Counted from the first letter of the stretch, positions 8,396 through 16,785 are shown. The stretch is 32,766 bases of DNA from Eubacteriales bacterium (GCA_028695145.1 JAQVJP010000016.1:1-32766); one strand, 5' to 3'. The notes: generated by a model not told the origin, from the letters alone. Made by a program: numbers and translations.

Positions 8396-9319
8396 TTAAT
8401 GTTCGTATCCTGTTCTGCCGCCACGTGTTTTCCACATGACCCATAGTGGACCGGCCAGGAATATTGTTGAATAAGTACCACTGATCACACCAATCATCAT
8501 TGGCAGCGCGAAATCTGTAATACTGTCAATGCCATAAATGACAGAGAAGATATAGGCAACAAGAATCGCACCGAAGGTACACAGCGAAGTATTGATTGAT
8601 CGTGTCAGAGACTGATTGATCGACAGATCAACCAGATCTGCCAGCGGCATACTGCCTTTGGTCAAACGCTCATTCTCACGGATACGGTCGTAGATAACGA
8701 TTGTATCGTTGATTGAGAAACCAAGTATTGTCAAAACAACTGCCACAAGAGCTTCATTTACCGGTGTCTGTACAAAAACAAAGACGAAGAAAGCTATCAG
8801 AATATCATGCAGCAATGCTACCAGAGCCATAACACCGGCAGAAGGGCCTGACATGCTGCGGAATCTGATCCAGACATATATAACAATTAAAACTGAAGCT
8901 ATCAGAATAGCGATAACACCATTTTGCAGCAATTCTTTACCGATAAACGGATTTACAATCAAGGCGTTTTCAAACTTAAAATTATTTTCTGCATAATTCT
9001 CATTCAAAGCGGCTATTAAACTGGCCATACCCTCTGGCGCAAGGGCCTCCTCACCAGCTACGTTTACAACCAGGTTTGTTGCTTCATCAGCAATACTGTT
9101 TGTAATCTGGCAAGTAACATTCTGTCCAATGGCATCACCAATTACCTGCTCAGCCTCAGCCAGATTGACCTCGCCATCGAAACTGTATTTCAGAATACTG
9201 CCACCCTTGAACTCAATGTCAAGCTGTACACCACTAATTAGAGAAACAACAATACCAGCGATAATAATCAGCAAAGACAAGCCGAAGAACCAGCGGCGAT
9301 TTTTATAAAAATTAAACAT
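8396..9319 (-). CDS. secF: Protein translocase subunit SecF
   Basis: Membrane component of the SecDF complex that uses proton motive force to help protein export through SecYEG. About 307 aa with six predicted transmembrane helices: an N-terminal one (RWFFGLSLLIIIAGIVVSLI), a large extracytoplasmic loop starting with the family pattern DIEFKGGSILKY, then five helices near the C terminus. The motif LGFSINDTIVIYDRIREN is characteristic of SecF helix 4-5. The ATG at 9319 is preferred over the ORF-track start because a GAGGAGGG site precedes it by a suitable distance and the protein then begins MFNFYKNRRW. It overlaps the secD stop by 8 bases, indicating coupling. Separate SecD and SecF are common in Clostridia. 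Confidence 0.96.
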   Translation of the reverse strand: MFNFYKNRRWFFGLSLLIIIAGIVVSLISGVQLDIEFKGGSILKYSFDGEVNLAEAEQVIGDAIGQNVTCQITNSIADEATNLVVNVAGEEALAPEGMASLIAALNENYAENNFKFENALIVNPFIGKELLQNGVIAILIASVLIVIYVWIRFRSMSGPSAGVMALVALLHDILIAFFVFVFVQTPVNEALVAVVLTILGFSINDTIVIYDRIRENERLTKGSMPLADLVDLSINQSLTRSINTSLCTFGAILVAYIFSVIYGIDSITDFALPMMIGVISGTYSTIFLAGPLWVMWKTRGGRTGYEH

Positions 9320-10628
9320 TTGCAGCTGCCCTCCTCTTACCATATAGCCAAACTTTTCTGAAAGGTTTCATCGAGCTCAGCGCGCCGATCATCAAACGAG
9401 ATGCTGTAACACCTGTCAGGGCATTCAGGATAACACCAGTCAATAGAGAATATCCAAATGACAGCATTGAACCAGAGCCGAATATCATCAGAATAATTGC
9501 CGCGATGGCAACAGTTACATTGCCGTCAAGAACAGCGGAAAAAGCTCGGGTGAAGCCGTTTGATATCGCTGTAGGCAATGAACAGCCAGCATTCAATTCT
9601 TCTTTGATTCTCTCAGCGATAATAACATTGGCGTCCACGCCCATGCCAATTGAGAGAATAATACCGGCAATACCTTGAAGAGTTAATGTCTGCTGAGGAA
9701 TAGCTATTGCCAGCAGAATACCAGTCACCTGACCAAGCAACGCCAAGCAGGCAACGAAGCCCGGCAATCTATAATACAGAAGCATAAACACACAGATAGC
9801 GATAAAAGCGATCAGACCGGCCTGCAGCATAACATTAAGTGCATTGCGGCCCATGGTTGGGCTGATTGTGCTGCTGCTTACTGCTTCAAGCCCGAACGGC
9901 AGAGCACCGGCATTGATTTTCTCAGCCAGATCAATTGCCTCTTCTGCCGAACCGATATTCTCGATAACAGCTTTGCCATTATAAATAGCCTGATTAACAG
10001 TCGGTGAAGAAATCATAGTTTCATCCATATAAATGGAAATAGGCTGGCCAATTAGTTTTTCAGTAGCTTCACCAAACTTATTTGCACCTTCGCTGGTCAT
10101 TTCCAACGAAACAATTGGCTCATTATTATCCGGGTTATACGCAGCCATACTCTTGGAAATGTCAGCTCCATCAAGAACAACATTTCCATCTGGATCTCTG
10201 AATGTCAGTTTAGCCATCTCGCCAAGTTCCATCAGAGCCTCTTCAGGATTGAATTCAGTCTCACCTGATTTCCAGGGGAAACGAACAATAATACGACCCT
10301 TGCCGCGCTCTACGGTAATCTCGCGATCAAGAATCTGCAGACTATCCATACGTAATTCAAGTACACTGCGGGCGGAAGCCAGATCCTCGGAGCTGGGTGT
10401 TCCTTCGAAGTCCTCAGGAGCGAAGACTGCCTCAACACCTCCGACGATATCGATTCCGAATCGAATATCCTTCGCACCATACAGTTCGATGAAATCATCA
10501 GAACCAGGTACGGGAATGGTCAGGCCCGTCCACGTTAGCAGCAGAGCCAGAAGAATTATGCCTGAGACGATGAAAAATGTTACAGGTTTTGCCTTAACAC
10601 CGGCTCTGGCAAACGATCTTTTTGCCAT
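9312..10628 (-). CDS. secD: Protein translocase subunit SecD
   Basis: Partner of SecF in the SecDF export motor. It has an N-terminal membrane helix (KPVTFFIVSGIILLALLLTW), the family motif RFGIDIVGGVEAVF, a periplasmic P1-type domain with a central SLEMTSEGANKFGEAT stretch, and five C-terminal helices including GMGVDANVIIAERIKEEL, the SecD signature of helix 4-5. Start taken at the ATG at 10628 (MAKRSFARAG, about 438 aa). The ORF-track ATG at 10658 has no ribosome site and would lie only a few bases after the predicted transcription start. The ribosome site before 10628 (AGAGG) is rather close, so the start is moderately certain. The length is at the short end for SecD but usual for Firmicutes. 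Confidence 0.95.
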   Translation of the reverse strand: MAKRSFARAGVKAKPVTFFIVSGIILLALLLTWTGLTIPVPGSDDFIELYGAKDIRFGIDIVGGVEAVFAPEDFEGTPSSEDLASARSVLELRMDSLQILDREITVERGKGRIIVRFPWKSGETEFNPEEALMELGEMAKLTFRDPDGNVVLDGADISKSMAAYNPDNNEPIVSLEMTSEGANKFGEATEKLIGQPISIYMDETMISSPTVNQAIYNGKAVIENIGSAEEAIDLAEKINAGALPFGLEAVSSSTISPTMGRNALNVMLQAGLIAFIAICVFMLLYYRLPGFVACLALLGQVTGILLAIAIPQQTLTLQGIAGIILSIGMGVDANVIIAERIKEELNAGCSLPTAISNGFTRAFSAVLDGNVTVAIAAIILMIFGSGSMLSFGYSLLTGVILNALTGVTASRLMIGALSSMKPFRKVWLYGKRRAAANV

Positions 10629-10672
10629 AATCCTCTTGCACGTCCTTTCTTGTGTCATAACAACATCTACTT

Positions 10673-10701
10673 ATTATAGTGAAAGCTTAGCAATTGCTCA
10701 A
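10673..10701 (-). promoter_or_regulatory. Sigma-A promoter for secDF
   Basis: Minus-strand TTGAGC (10696-10701), 17-base spacer, perfect TATAAT (10673-10678). It lies in the 50 bp between the malQ stop and secD. No terminator is visible after malQ, so read-through from malQ is also possible. Confidence 0.75.
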
Positions 10702-10709
10702 TAGATTTC

Positions 10710-12260
10710 TCATTTTAATTTTATAATATCCAAACAACTATTAATTTGAGGTCTGCGGCGATATATAGTATTTAGTCTTAACAGCCATTTTTGATCAATT
10801 TTCGCAAGATCTTGTGCGGTAACACGATAACGCCACTGCTCGCTGCCCAGTCCCGGAGTATTCATACGCGTATCACCACCATAACCCAGCAGGTCTTGAA
10901 CCGGCACTATAGTAAGTTCGGCAGCAGTTGCCCAGACAGTGCGTACAAAAGCACGAATAACCCTTGCATCAGGTCCACCTTGTCCCCAATCAACTTCTTG
11001 AGAGTAAAAGCCAATATAATCAAGAGCGAAACGTCGTTGACGCTCGTCTATATCCCAGAGCCAGCCAAGAAGAGTATTGTTGTCATGTGTACCAGTATAG
11101 GCCACACAATTACGCGGGTAGAAGCATGGCAAATGCGTACTGTCAGAATCGGGATCAAAACCGAACTGAAGAACACGCATTCCAGGAAGATTTATATCTC
11201 TTAGCAAAGCATCGACTGCTTCATCAATCTCTCCCAGATCTTCAGCGATAAATACTTCCCGACCGAAATCCGCGAACAGAAAATCAAAAATGCGTGTTCC
11301 CGGACCATCTACCCATTCGCCTTTGATCGCGTTTTTCGCATCTGCAGGCACAGCCCAATAAGCAGAAAAACCTCGGAAATGATCAAGTCTGATCTTATCA
11401 AACCATTGCAGCGACTGAGCCACACGCTGACGCCACCACCGATAGTCTTCTCGGTTATGCACTTGCCAGTCATATAATGGGTTTCCCCAGAGCTGACCTT
11501 CCTCGGTAAAATAATCAGGCGGAACTCCAGCGATTCTTATTGGTCTTAATTCTTCATCAAGTTCAAACAATTCAGAATTTGCCCAAACATCACTACTGTC
11601 AGCAGAAACGTAAATAGGCATATCTCCAATTAAACGAATGCCAAGCTCATGAATAGCTTCTCTTGTTTCCTGCCATTGCAAGTCAAAAATGTATTGGACA
11701 AAACAATGATAATTAATCTCTTCAGCCTGCAAATCCACATAAGCGGCAATTGCTTCCCGCTCATGTCGTCTAAGTCGCTCATCAGTCCATTGCCACCAAG
11801 GCAGACTATCATTATCAGTTCGCAGCGTCATATAGACAGCATAATCAGGAAGCCAATTTTTCTGAACTGCAGTGAAATTTTGCACATCGGCCATCATAGA
11901 ATCGCCTGCACGCTTATAAGCCTGTCTCAGCATCCAATCAGTTTTTGACTCCAACCAGACAAAATTACAACTATGTGGCGAACCGTGATATTGGCAGCTT
12001 GCGACTTCATCTGCTGTAAGTAAATCATGTTCAAACAGCCATTCAGGATCAATGAGCATAGGATTACCTGCATATGCTGAATAACACTGATAAGGTGAGT
12101 ACCCTGCCGCCGGCGGACCAAACGGCAATACCTGCCACCAGGAGAACCCGCATTCAGCCAACATCGAGGCGAAGCTGAGCGCGTTTATACCAAGTTTACC
12201 AATACCGTAGTTACCTGGTAAACTTGTTATATGAAGTAATACACCGGCTTCTCTTGCCAT
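10710..12260 (-). CDS. malQ: 4-alpha-glucanotransferase (amylomaltase)
   Basis: GH77 enzyme that transfers alpha-1,4-glucan segments during maltodextrin and glycogen metabolism in the cytoplasm. The start at the ATG at 12260 gives MAREAGVLLHITSLPGNYGIG, the classical MalQ N terminus, and 516 aa, a normal length. Catalytic regions visible: nucleophile region KIRLDHFRGFSAYWAVPA, acid/base region FIAEDLGEI, and transition-state region YTGTHDNNTLLGW. Also VLPFGPPAAGYSPYQCYSAYAGNP near the N terminus. Only a weak ribosome site (GGATGG) precedes the start. An intrinsic terminator hairpin ends about 20 bp upstream of the start codon, leaving little room for a promoter. No other glycogen or maltose gene is nearby. 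Confidence 0.95.
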   Translation of the reverse strand: MAREAGVLLHITSLPGNYGIGKLGINALSFASMLAECGFSWWQVLPFGPPAAGYSPYQCYSAYAGNPMLIDPEWLFEHDLLTADEVASCQYHGSPHSCNFVWLESKTDWMLRQAYKRAGDSMMADVQNFTAVQKNWLPDYAVYMTLRTDNDSLPWWQWTDERLRRHEREAIAAYVDLQAEEINYHCFVQYIFDLQWQETREAIHELGIRLIGDMPIYVSADSSDVWANSELFELDEELRPIRIAGVPPDYFTEEGQLWGNPLYDWQVHNREDYRWWRQRVAQSLQWFDKIRLDHFRGFSAYWAVPADAKNAIKGEWVDGPGTRIFDFLFADFGREVFIAEDLGEIDEAVDALLRDINLPGMRVLQFGFDPDSDSTHLPCFYPRNCVAYTGTHDNNTLLGWLWDIDERQRRFALDYIGFYSQEVDWGQGGPDARVIRAFVRTVWATAAELTIVPVQDLLGYGGDTRMNTPGLGSEQWRYRVTAQDLAKIDQKWLLRLNTIYRRRPQINSCLDIIKLK

Positions 12261-12280
12261 AACAAACCATCCATTTCTTG

Positions 12281-12317
12281 AAAAAGCTGCCGGATCGCTG
12301 TTTCGCAACCCGGCAGC
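12281..12317 (-). terminator. Intrinsic terminator between the NlpC/P60 gene and malQ
   Basis: On the minus strand a perfect 8-bp GC-rich stem (GCTGCCGG with CCGGCAGC) encloses a 16-base loop and is followed by TTTTTC. It lies 55 bp after the endopeptidase stop and ends about 20 bp before the malQ ATG. It could therefore act either as a plain terminator or as a regulated leader terminator of malQ. Confidence 0.8.
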
Positions 12318-12371
12318 ATTATTTATCTTTCTATTGGCTTAATATAAAACTATGCTATCTGCGGCTTCATC

Positions 12372-13682
12372 TTAGTTAACAATACGCCTTACAGAAATAG
12401 GTTTCATGCCATAAGAGCTGAGACTGGATACGTTAGTAGTGGCAATCTGCTGTCTATTCCAGGAAGCATGCAGCATCTGTCCATTGCCAACATATATTCC
12501 AACATGTGTTACCGCGGTTCTGCCGTCGCGACTATTGGCGTCCATAGCAATGATATCTCCTGGTCTTATATCGCTCATCGAAACTTCCATACCAACATTA
12601 AGATAAGAGTATGATGAACGAGGAATATTGATACCTACTTGACGATACACCCAGGATGTATAGCCTGAACAATCAAAACCACTTAGGCTTGAGCCACCGG
12701 AAACATAAGGAACTCCGATGCCTGACCAGGCAATATCAACAATAGCAGCCAAATCAGCATTGCCGATAACAGCACCGGGATTCGATGAAGGTGCCGGCTC
12801 ATTCTTCTTCTGGCTGGCAGCCTCTTGAGCCTGTTGTGCCGCGATTACAGAAGCAGGTACATCCGGCGTTAAATATTTACTGGCAACATAACCCTCAGTT
12901 CCACCTGATGTTTTTATTAGTGACCAGCCATCACCAACTCCGATACGAGTTACCTTGTCATCCTCGCTGAGTTTAGTTAAAACCTCAGCTTCGGCATTAG
13001 GTTGAGATCTCACGTTAAGGCCTGAAGCATCAACATATCTAAGTTGTTCAACAGGTATAAAAACCATTTCACTTGTAGCATATTCTGCAACTATGTAACC
13101 GGTCTTACCGTTATACTCCACACGCAGCCATTCTTCTGACTCACCATTCACATTTACCTTTTTACCCATTGGTATCTTTTCGATAACAGGCGCCTCTTCC
13201 GTGTGGTTCTGTCGCATATTTAATTCAGAAGCACTGATATAGAGAGTTTTCTGTACCGGTTCAAAAATTGACTCAACAACAATTTTCTCAGGTTCCGCAG
13301 ACTCATCTTCTACTGTTGCCTGAGATTCAACTCCATCAGAAATTGTCTGAGCATCAGCCTCAGTCGAATCAGCCGCTTCAGGTTCTACTGCTACAGAAGT
13401 TTCAACAACATCACCGGCAGTAAGATCCTCTGACTGACTCCTGCTTAAACCATCGCTGCCAAGATTCATACCCTCAGGAGCAGATAACATACTCTGAGAA
13501 GAATCTACTGATTGCTCATCTGCAGATTGAATAACAGGCTGTTCAATTTCTTTTGTTTCGGAAGTCACAATAGTCGTCAGACCAAGTGGCTGACTCATGA
13601 CAGGTGCCGCTATGACTACAGATAATACGGCTGCAACCATAATTGACTGCATCTGCCGGCTCTTAAGCTGTTTAAGTTTCAT
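12372..13682 (-). CDS. Secreted SH3/NlpC-P60 peptidoglycan endopeptidase
   Basis: Cell-wall hydrolase expected to cleave the peptide stems of peptidoglycan. It has an N-terminal signal peptide (IMVAAVLSVVIAAPVMS), then an acidic, low-complexity stretch of about 110 residues rich in E, S, T and D. Two bacterial SH3 domains follow (around ASELNMRQNHTEEAPVIEKI and ASGLNVRSQPNAEAEVLTKL), then a short linker and a C-terminal NlpC/P60 domain (about 314-436). The catalytic residues are intact: C338 in GFDCSGY, H393 in THVGIYVG and H405 in MLHAS. Ribosome site GGGAGG, 4 bases before ATG. It has a near-consensus promoter with WalR-like repeats upstream, which fits the known role of WalRK in controlling autolysins. 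Family certain; exact bond cleaved not determined. Confidence 0.94.
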   Translation of the reverse strand: MKLKQLKSRQMQSIMVAAVLSVVIAAPVMSQPLGLTTIVTSETKEIEQPVIQSADEQSVDSSQSMLSAPEGMNLGSDGLSRSQSEDLTAGDVVETSVAVEPEAADSTEADAQTISDGVESQATVEDESAEPEKIVVESIFEPVQKTLYISASELNMRQNHTEEAPVIEKIPMGKKVNVNGESEEWLRVEYNGKTGYIVAEYATSEMVFIPVEQLRYVDASGLNVRSQPNAEAEVLTKLSEDDKVTRIGVGDGWSLIKTSGGTEGYVASKYLTPDVPASVIAAQQAQEAASQKKNEPAPSSNPGAVIGNADLAAIVDIAWSGIGVPYVSGGSSLSGFDCSGYTSWVYRQVGINIPRSSYSYLNVGMEVSMSDIRPGDIIAMDANSRDGRTAVTHVGIYVGNGQMLHASWNRQQIATTNVSSLSSYGMKPISVRRIVN

Positions 13683-13755
13683 AAAACCTCCCAGACCTCA
13701 AGCATGCCGAATCAGACAGCTTGCTCAAATGAACCCTTCGGCCCAATTACCGATG

Positions 13756-13784
13756 ATTATACAGATGAGTTCTGATACAGTCAA
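13756..13784 (-). promoter_or_regulatory. Sigma-A promoter of the NlpC/P60 gene
   Basis: Minus-strand TTGACT (13779-13784), 17-base spacer, perfect TATAAT (13756-13761). The start would be near 13749, giving a leader of about 67 nt. Confidence 0.85.
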
Positions 13785-13801
13785 TGCAACCTGAAGAAAT
13801 T

Positions 13802-13828
13802 TGTAACACAACTGTTATAATTTGTAAC
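13802..13828 (+). promoter_or_regulatory. WalR (YycF)-like binding site, three direct repeats
   Basis: Three hexamers matching TGTWAH lie in the same orientation: TGTAAC (13802), TGTTAT (13813) and TGTAAC (13823). The first two are separated by exactly 5 bases, the published WalR arrangement TGTWAH-N5-TGTWAH; the third follows at a 10-base period. They sit 18-44 bases upstream of the -35 box of the cell-wall endopeptidase gene and read on the opposite strand from that gene. The site is seen; WalR binding is inferred from the consensus and the target type. Confidence 0.65.
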
Positions 13829-13866
13829 AAATACACAAACTTTACAATACAGTTTTCAACAGGTTT

Positions 13867-14574
13867 TCAGATGTGAATGCGGCGATTGATACGATCACGC
13901 CAACTACGGCGTCTGGCAATGGCCAATAAAGCAGCAGCTATTGCTCCAAGTGGAATCGCAGCGTAAAATGACCAGTCCATCTTAACACTACCGTAAGCAT
14001 AGCTCTCAGTAAGAAACTCAACAGCAAAAGTTATCATTGCCATAACAAACATGATGACTGAAGCTGCATAATATGAACGCAGCTTATTCTTCTCAATTAA
14101 CCAGCCGATAATGGCAAAAGGTACTGCCACCAGACATAATACCGGTAGAGCAAGCTTCAGATACCAACCGGATCCGGGATTTAAATACTCCATGAATCTC
14201 AAAAAACCTGCCAGAGCGATAACCGCGGGAATCACAACACGCAAAAAACTCAGACGCTGCCATAGGAACAAAGGCACAATAAAAAACCAGAGAAGAACCA
14301 TCGATGAAGCAACATAAGCGCTCCAACCGGCTTCTCCACTATAAATGTAATTAATAGATAATGTTAATACAGCTGGAAAAGCGATGATTATACTCAATAT
14401 AACCGCGATAAACCGGCGGTTCATACGAGCGTTTATCGGATCAAGTCTTGCAGGATATGGCCTGGGCGCACCTTCAACATAAGGCATGCGTGGGTTGATC
14501 ACTTCAACACCACAAAGCGGACAATTTTTCTCCGATTCTTCAAGTTCAACACCGCAATTTACACAATATGACAT
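13867..14574 (-). CDS. Zinc-ribbon integral membrane protein of unknown function
   Basis: Function not recognised. The N terminus is a zinc ribbon with two CxxC knuckles (C4/C7 and C18/C21, in YCVNCG and NCPLCG), typical of small membrane proteins that start with a ribbon facing the cytoplasm. A basic linker follows, then six predicted transmembrane helices spanning about residues 50-225, and a short Arg-rich C terminus (RRRSWRDRINRR). The overall plan resembles the DUF6320 type of Firmicute proteins, from memory. Ribosome site AGGTGA, 8 bases before ATG. It is divergent from prfC, and a perfect 17-bp dyad lies in its upstream region, suggesting specific repression. No operon partner is seen. 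Confidence 0.85.
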   Translation of the reverse strand: MSYCVNCGVELEESEKNCPLCGVEVINPRMPYVEGAPRPYPARLDPINARMNRRFIAVILSIIIAFPAVLTLSINYIYSGEAGWSAYVASSMVLLWFFIVPLFLWQRLSFLRVVIPAVIALAGFLRFMEYLNPGSGWYLKLALPVLCLVAVPFAIIGWLIEKNKLRSYYAASVIMFVMAMITFAVEFLTESYAYGSVKMDWSFYAAIPLGAIAAALLAIARRRSWRDRINRRIHI

Positions 14575-14612
14575 CTATTTTCACCTGCTTCCCTGCTTCT
14601 TTACATTTAAGA

Positions 14613-14629
14613 ATACTACAATGTAGTAT
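14613..14629. promoter_or_regulatory. Perfect dyad, probable repressor operator
   Basis: ATACTACA-A-TGTAGTAT is an exact inverted repeat with a single central base. On the minus strand it lies just downstream of a possible TATAAT -10 and 40-55 bases before the zinc-ribbon gene, a good place for a repressor. The arms match the TACTACA/TGTAGTA arms of BlaI/MecI-type operators, but those have a two-base spacer. The regulator is unknown. Confidence 0.55.
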
Positions 14630-14714
14630 ACATCATATTATATATCATCGAAGGGACACGGTTTTCATTGATATGAAACGCTAATCCTGATATACTGTTC
14701 TGGCATTTTTGCAG

Positions 14715-14732
14715 TGATTTAAGTTTAAATCA
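14715..14732. promoter_or_regulatory. 18-bp inverted repeat upstream of prfC
   Basis: TGATTTAA-GT-TTAAATCA is a perfect 8-bp inverted repeat with a 2-base centre. It ends 6 bases before a TATAAA -10 candidate at 14739-14744 on the plus strand, so it covers the -35 region, where no good -35 hexamer is visible. This suggests either a regulator site or a promoter that needs an activator. The binding protein is unknown. Confidence 0.45.
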
Positions 14733-14791
14733 GCGTTGTATAAATATGACAGCGCGCCAGACTTAAACCAAACCTCGGGAGGTTACTATAG

Positions 14792-16417
14792 ATGTCACAT
14801 AATCTAAGCAGCGAAATAACCAGGCGCAGAACTTTTGCCATTATTTCGCATCCGGACGCCGGTAAAACAACCATGACCGAGAAGCTGCTGCTCTACGGCG
14901 GTGCCATTCATATGGCCGGCACGGTAAAAGGCCGCAAGGCGAGCAGGCATGCCACATCCGACTGGATGGAAATCGAGAAGCAGCGTGGTATTTCGGTTAC
15001 ATCTTCAGTCATGCAGTTTGATTACCATGGTTTCTGCATTAATATTCTCGATACACCAGGGCATCAAGACTTCTCGGAAGATACCTACAGAACGTTATGT
15101 GCCGCTGATGCCGCGGTCATGATGATTGACGGAGCAAAAGGTGTCGAGGCCCAGACTATTAAATTATTCGAAGTCTGCCGCATGCGTGGTATTCCTATAT
15201 TCACTTTTGTAAACAAGATGGATCGTGCCGCACGTGATCCTTTTGAATTAATGGATGAGCTTGAGAAGGTACTGGGGATCTTCTCAGTACCGATTAATTG
15301 GCCGATCGGCATTGATGGTGATTTTAAAGGAGTATATAACCGCAAATATAATCGCATCGAGCTTTTTGATTCCAGCAAGGGAGACCACGGCGCAAGCATG
15401 GTAAAAGTCAACGTCAGCAGTCTGGATGACCCTGATCTTGCAAAAACAATCGGTAGTAATTATCAGGAGCGGCTGATGAGTGATATCGAGCTTCTTGATA
15501 TAGCCGGAGATGATCTTGACATGGATAGAGTAAGATCCGGTGAACTGACACCTGTGTTCTTCGGCAGCGCTATAACCAACTTCGGTGTCGAAGCCTTCCT
15601 CAACGAGTTTCTCGCGATGGCTCCATCCCCGGCAGCGCGCCTGACACAAGATGGACCACTCAATCCGACAGAACCTTTTTTCAGTGGTTTTGTCTTCAAA
15701 ATACAGGCCAATATGAATCCGGATCATCGCGACCGGATGGCTTTTATCAGAATCTGCTCAGGGAAATACGAGAAGGGACTTGAAGTTAAACATGTTCGTC
15801 AGAACAAACAAGTCAGACTGGCGCAGCCACAGCAGTTCATGGCACAGGAGCGAAACATTGTAGAAGAAGCGTATGCTGGCGATATCATCGGCATCTTCGA
15901 TCCAGGCGTTTTCAAAATAGGGGATTCCCTGGTTCAGGGCAGTAAGAATTTACATTTTGAAGGTATTCCCATCTTTCCTGCTGAGCATTTCGCCCGGATT
16001 TCTCCGCGCGATTCCATGAAGCGCAAGCAATTCCTCAAGGGCATTGAGCAAATCGCTGAAGAAGGAGCAATCCAGATTTATAAGCAGCCGGATATCGGTA
16101 CTGAAACGTATATAGTTGGTGTTGTCGGTGTTCTTCAGTTGGAAGTGCTTGAATACAGGCTCAAAAATGAGTATAAAGTTGAAATAAGACAGAATAATTT
16201 AAACTACCGCTATGCTCGTTGGATTGTTCCGGGAGAAAACGGTAAAATTCTTGATCCCAAAGAACTGTCAATCACAAGTACAACGATGCTTGTTCTCGAT
16301 CAGGACGAAATGCCTGTACTACTGTTTGAATCGGACTGGGCTATTGATTGGGCTCTCGATCGCAACAAGGGGCTGAAGCTGGCCAATGTAGGCCACGCCG
16401 GTGGTTTTAGCGAGTAG
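14792..16417 (+). CDS. prfC: Peptide chain release factor 3 (RF3)
   Basis: GTPase that removes RF1/RF2 from the ribosome after translation termination. Canonical G motifs are present: G1 SHPDAGKTT, the switch region EIEKQRGISVTSSVM, G3 DTPGHQDFSEDTYRTL and G4 FVNKMDR. The C-terminal RF3 domains follow, with EGAIQIYKQPDIGTETYIVGVVGVLQLEVLEYRLKNEY as an RF3-specific region. 541 aa, normal length. It distinguishes itself from EF-G by the short length and the RF3-type switch sequence. Strong ribosome site GGGAGG, 9 bases before ATG. Monocistronic, transcribed alone on the plus strand between minus-strand genes, with a hairpin terminator shortly after the stop. Confidence 0.96.
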   Translation: MSHNLSSEITRRRTFAIISHPDAGKTTMTEKLLLYGGAIHMAGTVKGRKASRHATSDWMEIEKQRGISVTSSVMQFDYHGFCINILDTPGHQDFSEDTYRTLCAADAAVMMIDGAKGVEAQTIKLFEVCRMRGIPIFTFVNKMDRAARDPFELMDELEKVLGIFSVPINWPIGIDGDFKGVYNRKYNRIELFDSSKGDHGASMVKVNVSSLDDPDLAKTIGSNYQERLMSDIELLDIAGDDLDMDRVRSGELTPVFFGSAITNFGVEAFLNEFLAMAPSPAARLTQDGPLNPTEPFFSGFVFKIQANMNPDHRDRMAFIRICSGKYEKGLEVKHVRQNKQVRLAQPQQFMAQERNIVEEAYAGDIIGIFDPGVFKIGDSLVQGSKNLHFEGIPIFPAEHFARISPRDSMKRKQFLKGIEQIAEEGAIQIYKQPDIGTETYIVGVVGVLQLEVLEYRLKNEYKVEIRQNNLNYRYARWIVPGENGKILDPKELSITSTTMLVLDQDEMPVLLFESDWAIDWALDRNKGLKLANVGHAGGFSE

Positions 16418-16446
16418 CAACAAGTTAATAACCTTGTATAATAAAC

Positions 16447-16477
16447 AGCCCGCTTGATCAAAAAGATCAGGCGGGCT
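16447..16477 (+). terminator. Hairpin terminator between convergent prfC and the small Cys protein
   Basis: AGCCCGC and TGATC pair with GATCA and GCGGGCT around a short A loop, 30 bp after the prfC stop. The tail is AT-rich (TTAATATATTTATT) rather than a pure T run. Being symmetrical, it can also serve the minus-strand gene that ends at 16520. Confidence 0.75.
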
Positions 16478-16519
16478 TAATATATTTATTCCATGTTTCA
16501 AACGATCAAGTTAACAAAT

Positions 16520-16753
16520 TTAATTCAGGTTCATCTCCGGCTGGGCAAACGGATCGGAATCAACAGAATTCATATTTTCACAAATCCTACATTGAAGAAT
16601 CCAACGCTCGGTGAGCTCCTCTTCGAGCAGACGGGGTACAAACTCCGCATTTCCCTGCATCTGATAATCCTGACAGAGATCCACATCCAAGCCTTTTATA
16701 TCGCGTGGACAGGACAAATCTGAATTAAGCTTATCTACATCATAATATTCCAT
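16520..16753 (-). CDS. Small Cys-containing hypothetical protein (77 aa)
   Basis: Not recognised. Support for a real gene is its position and signals: a very strong ribosome site (GAGGAGGT, 8 bases before ATG), a plausible extended -10 promoter 33 bases upstream, and a hairpin terminator after the stop. The protein is acidic and soluble, with four cysteines (in LSCPRD, DLCQDY and a CRIC knuckle), so a metal or thiol role is conceivable but unproven. No signal peptide or membrane helix. The overlapping plus-strand ORF has no ribosome site. It might be a small regulatory or zinc-binding protein specific to a narrow lineage. Confidence 0.65.
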   Translation of the reverse strand: MEYYDVDKLNSDLSCPRDIKGLDVDLCQDYQMQGNAEFVPRLLEEELTERWILQCRICENMNSVDSDPFAQPEMNLN

Positions 16754-16785
16754 ATCTCTGCACCTCCTCAGATGTGATTGAGGTC

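Noticed and set aside
10033-10704. 223-aa plus-strand ORF antisense to secD
   Set aside because: No ribosome site; lies wholly opposite a clear SecD gene; Ser/Arg/Pro-rich composition typical of a shadow frame.
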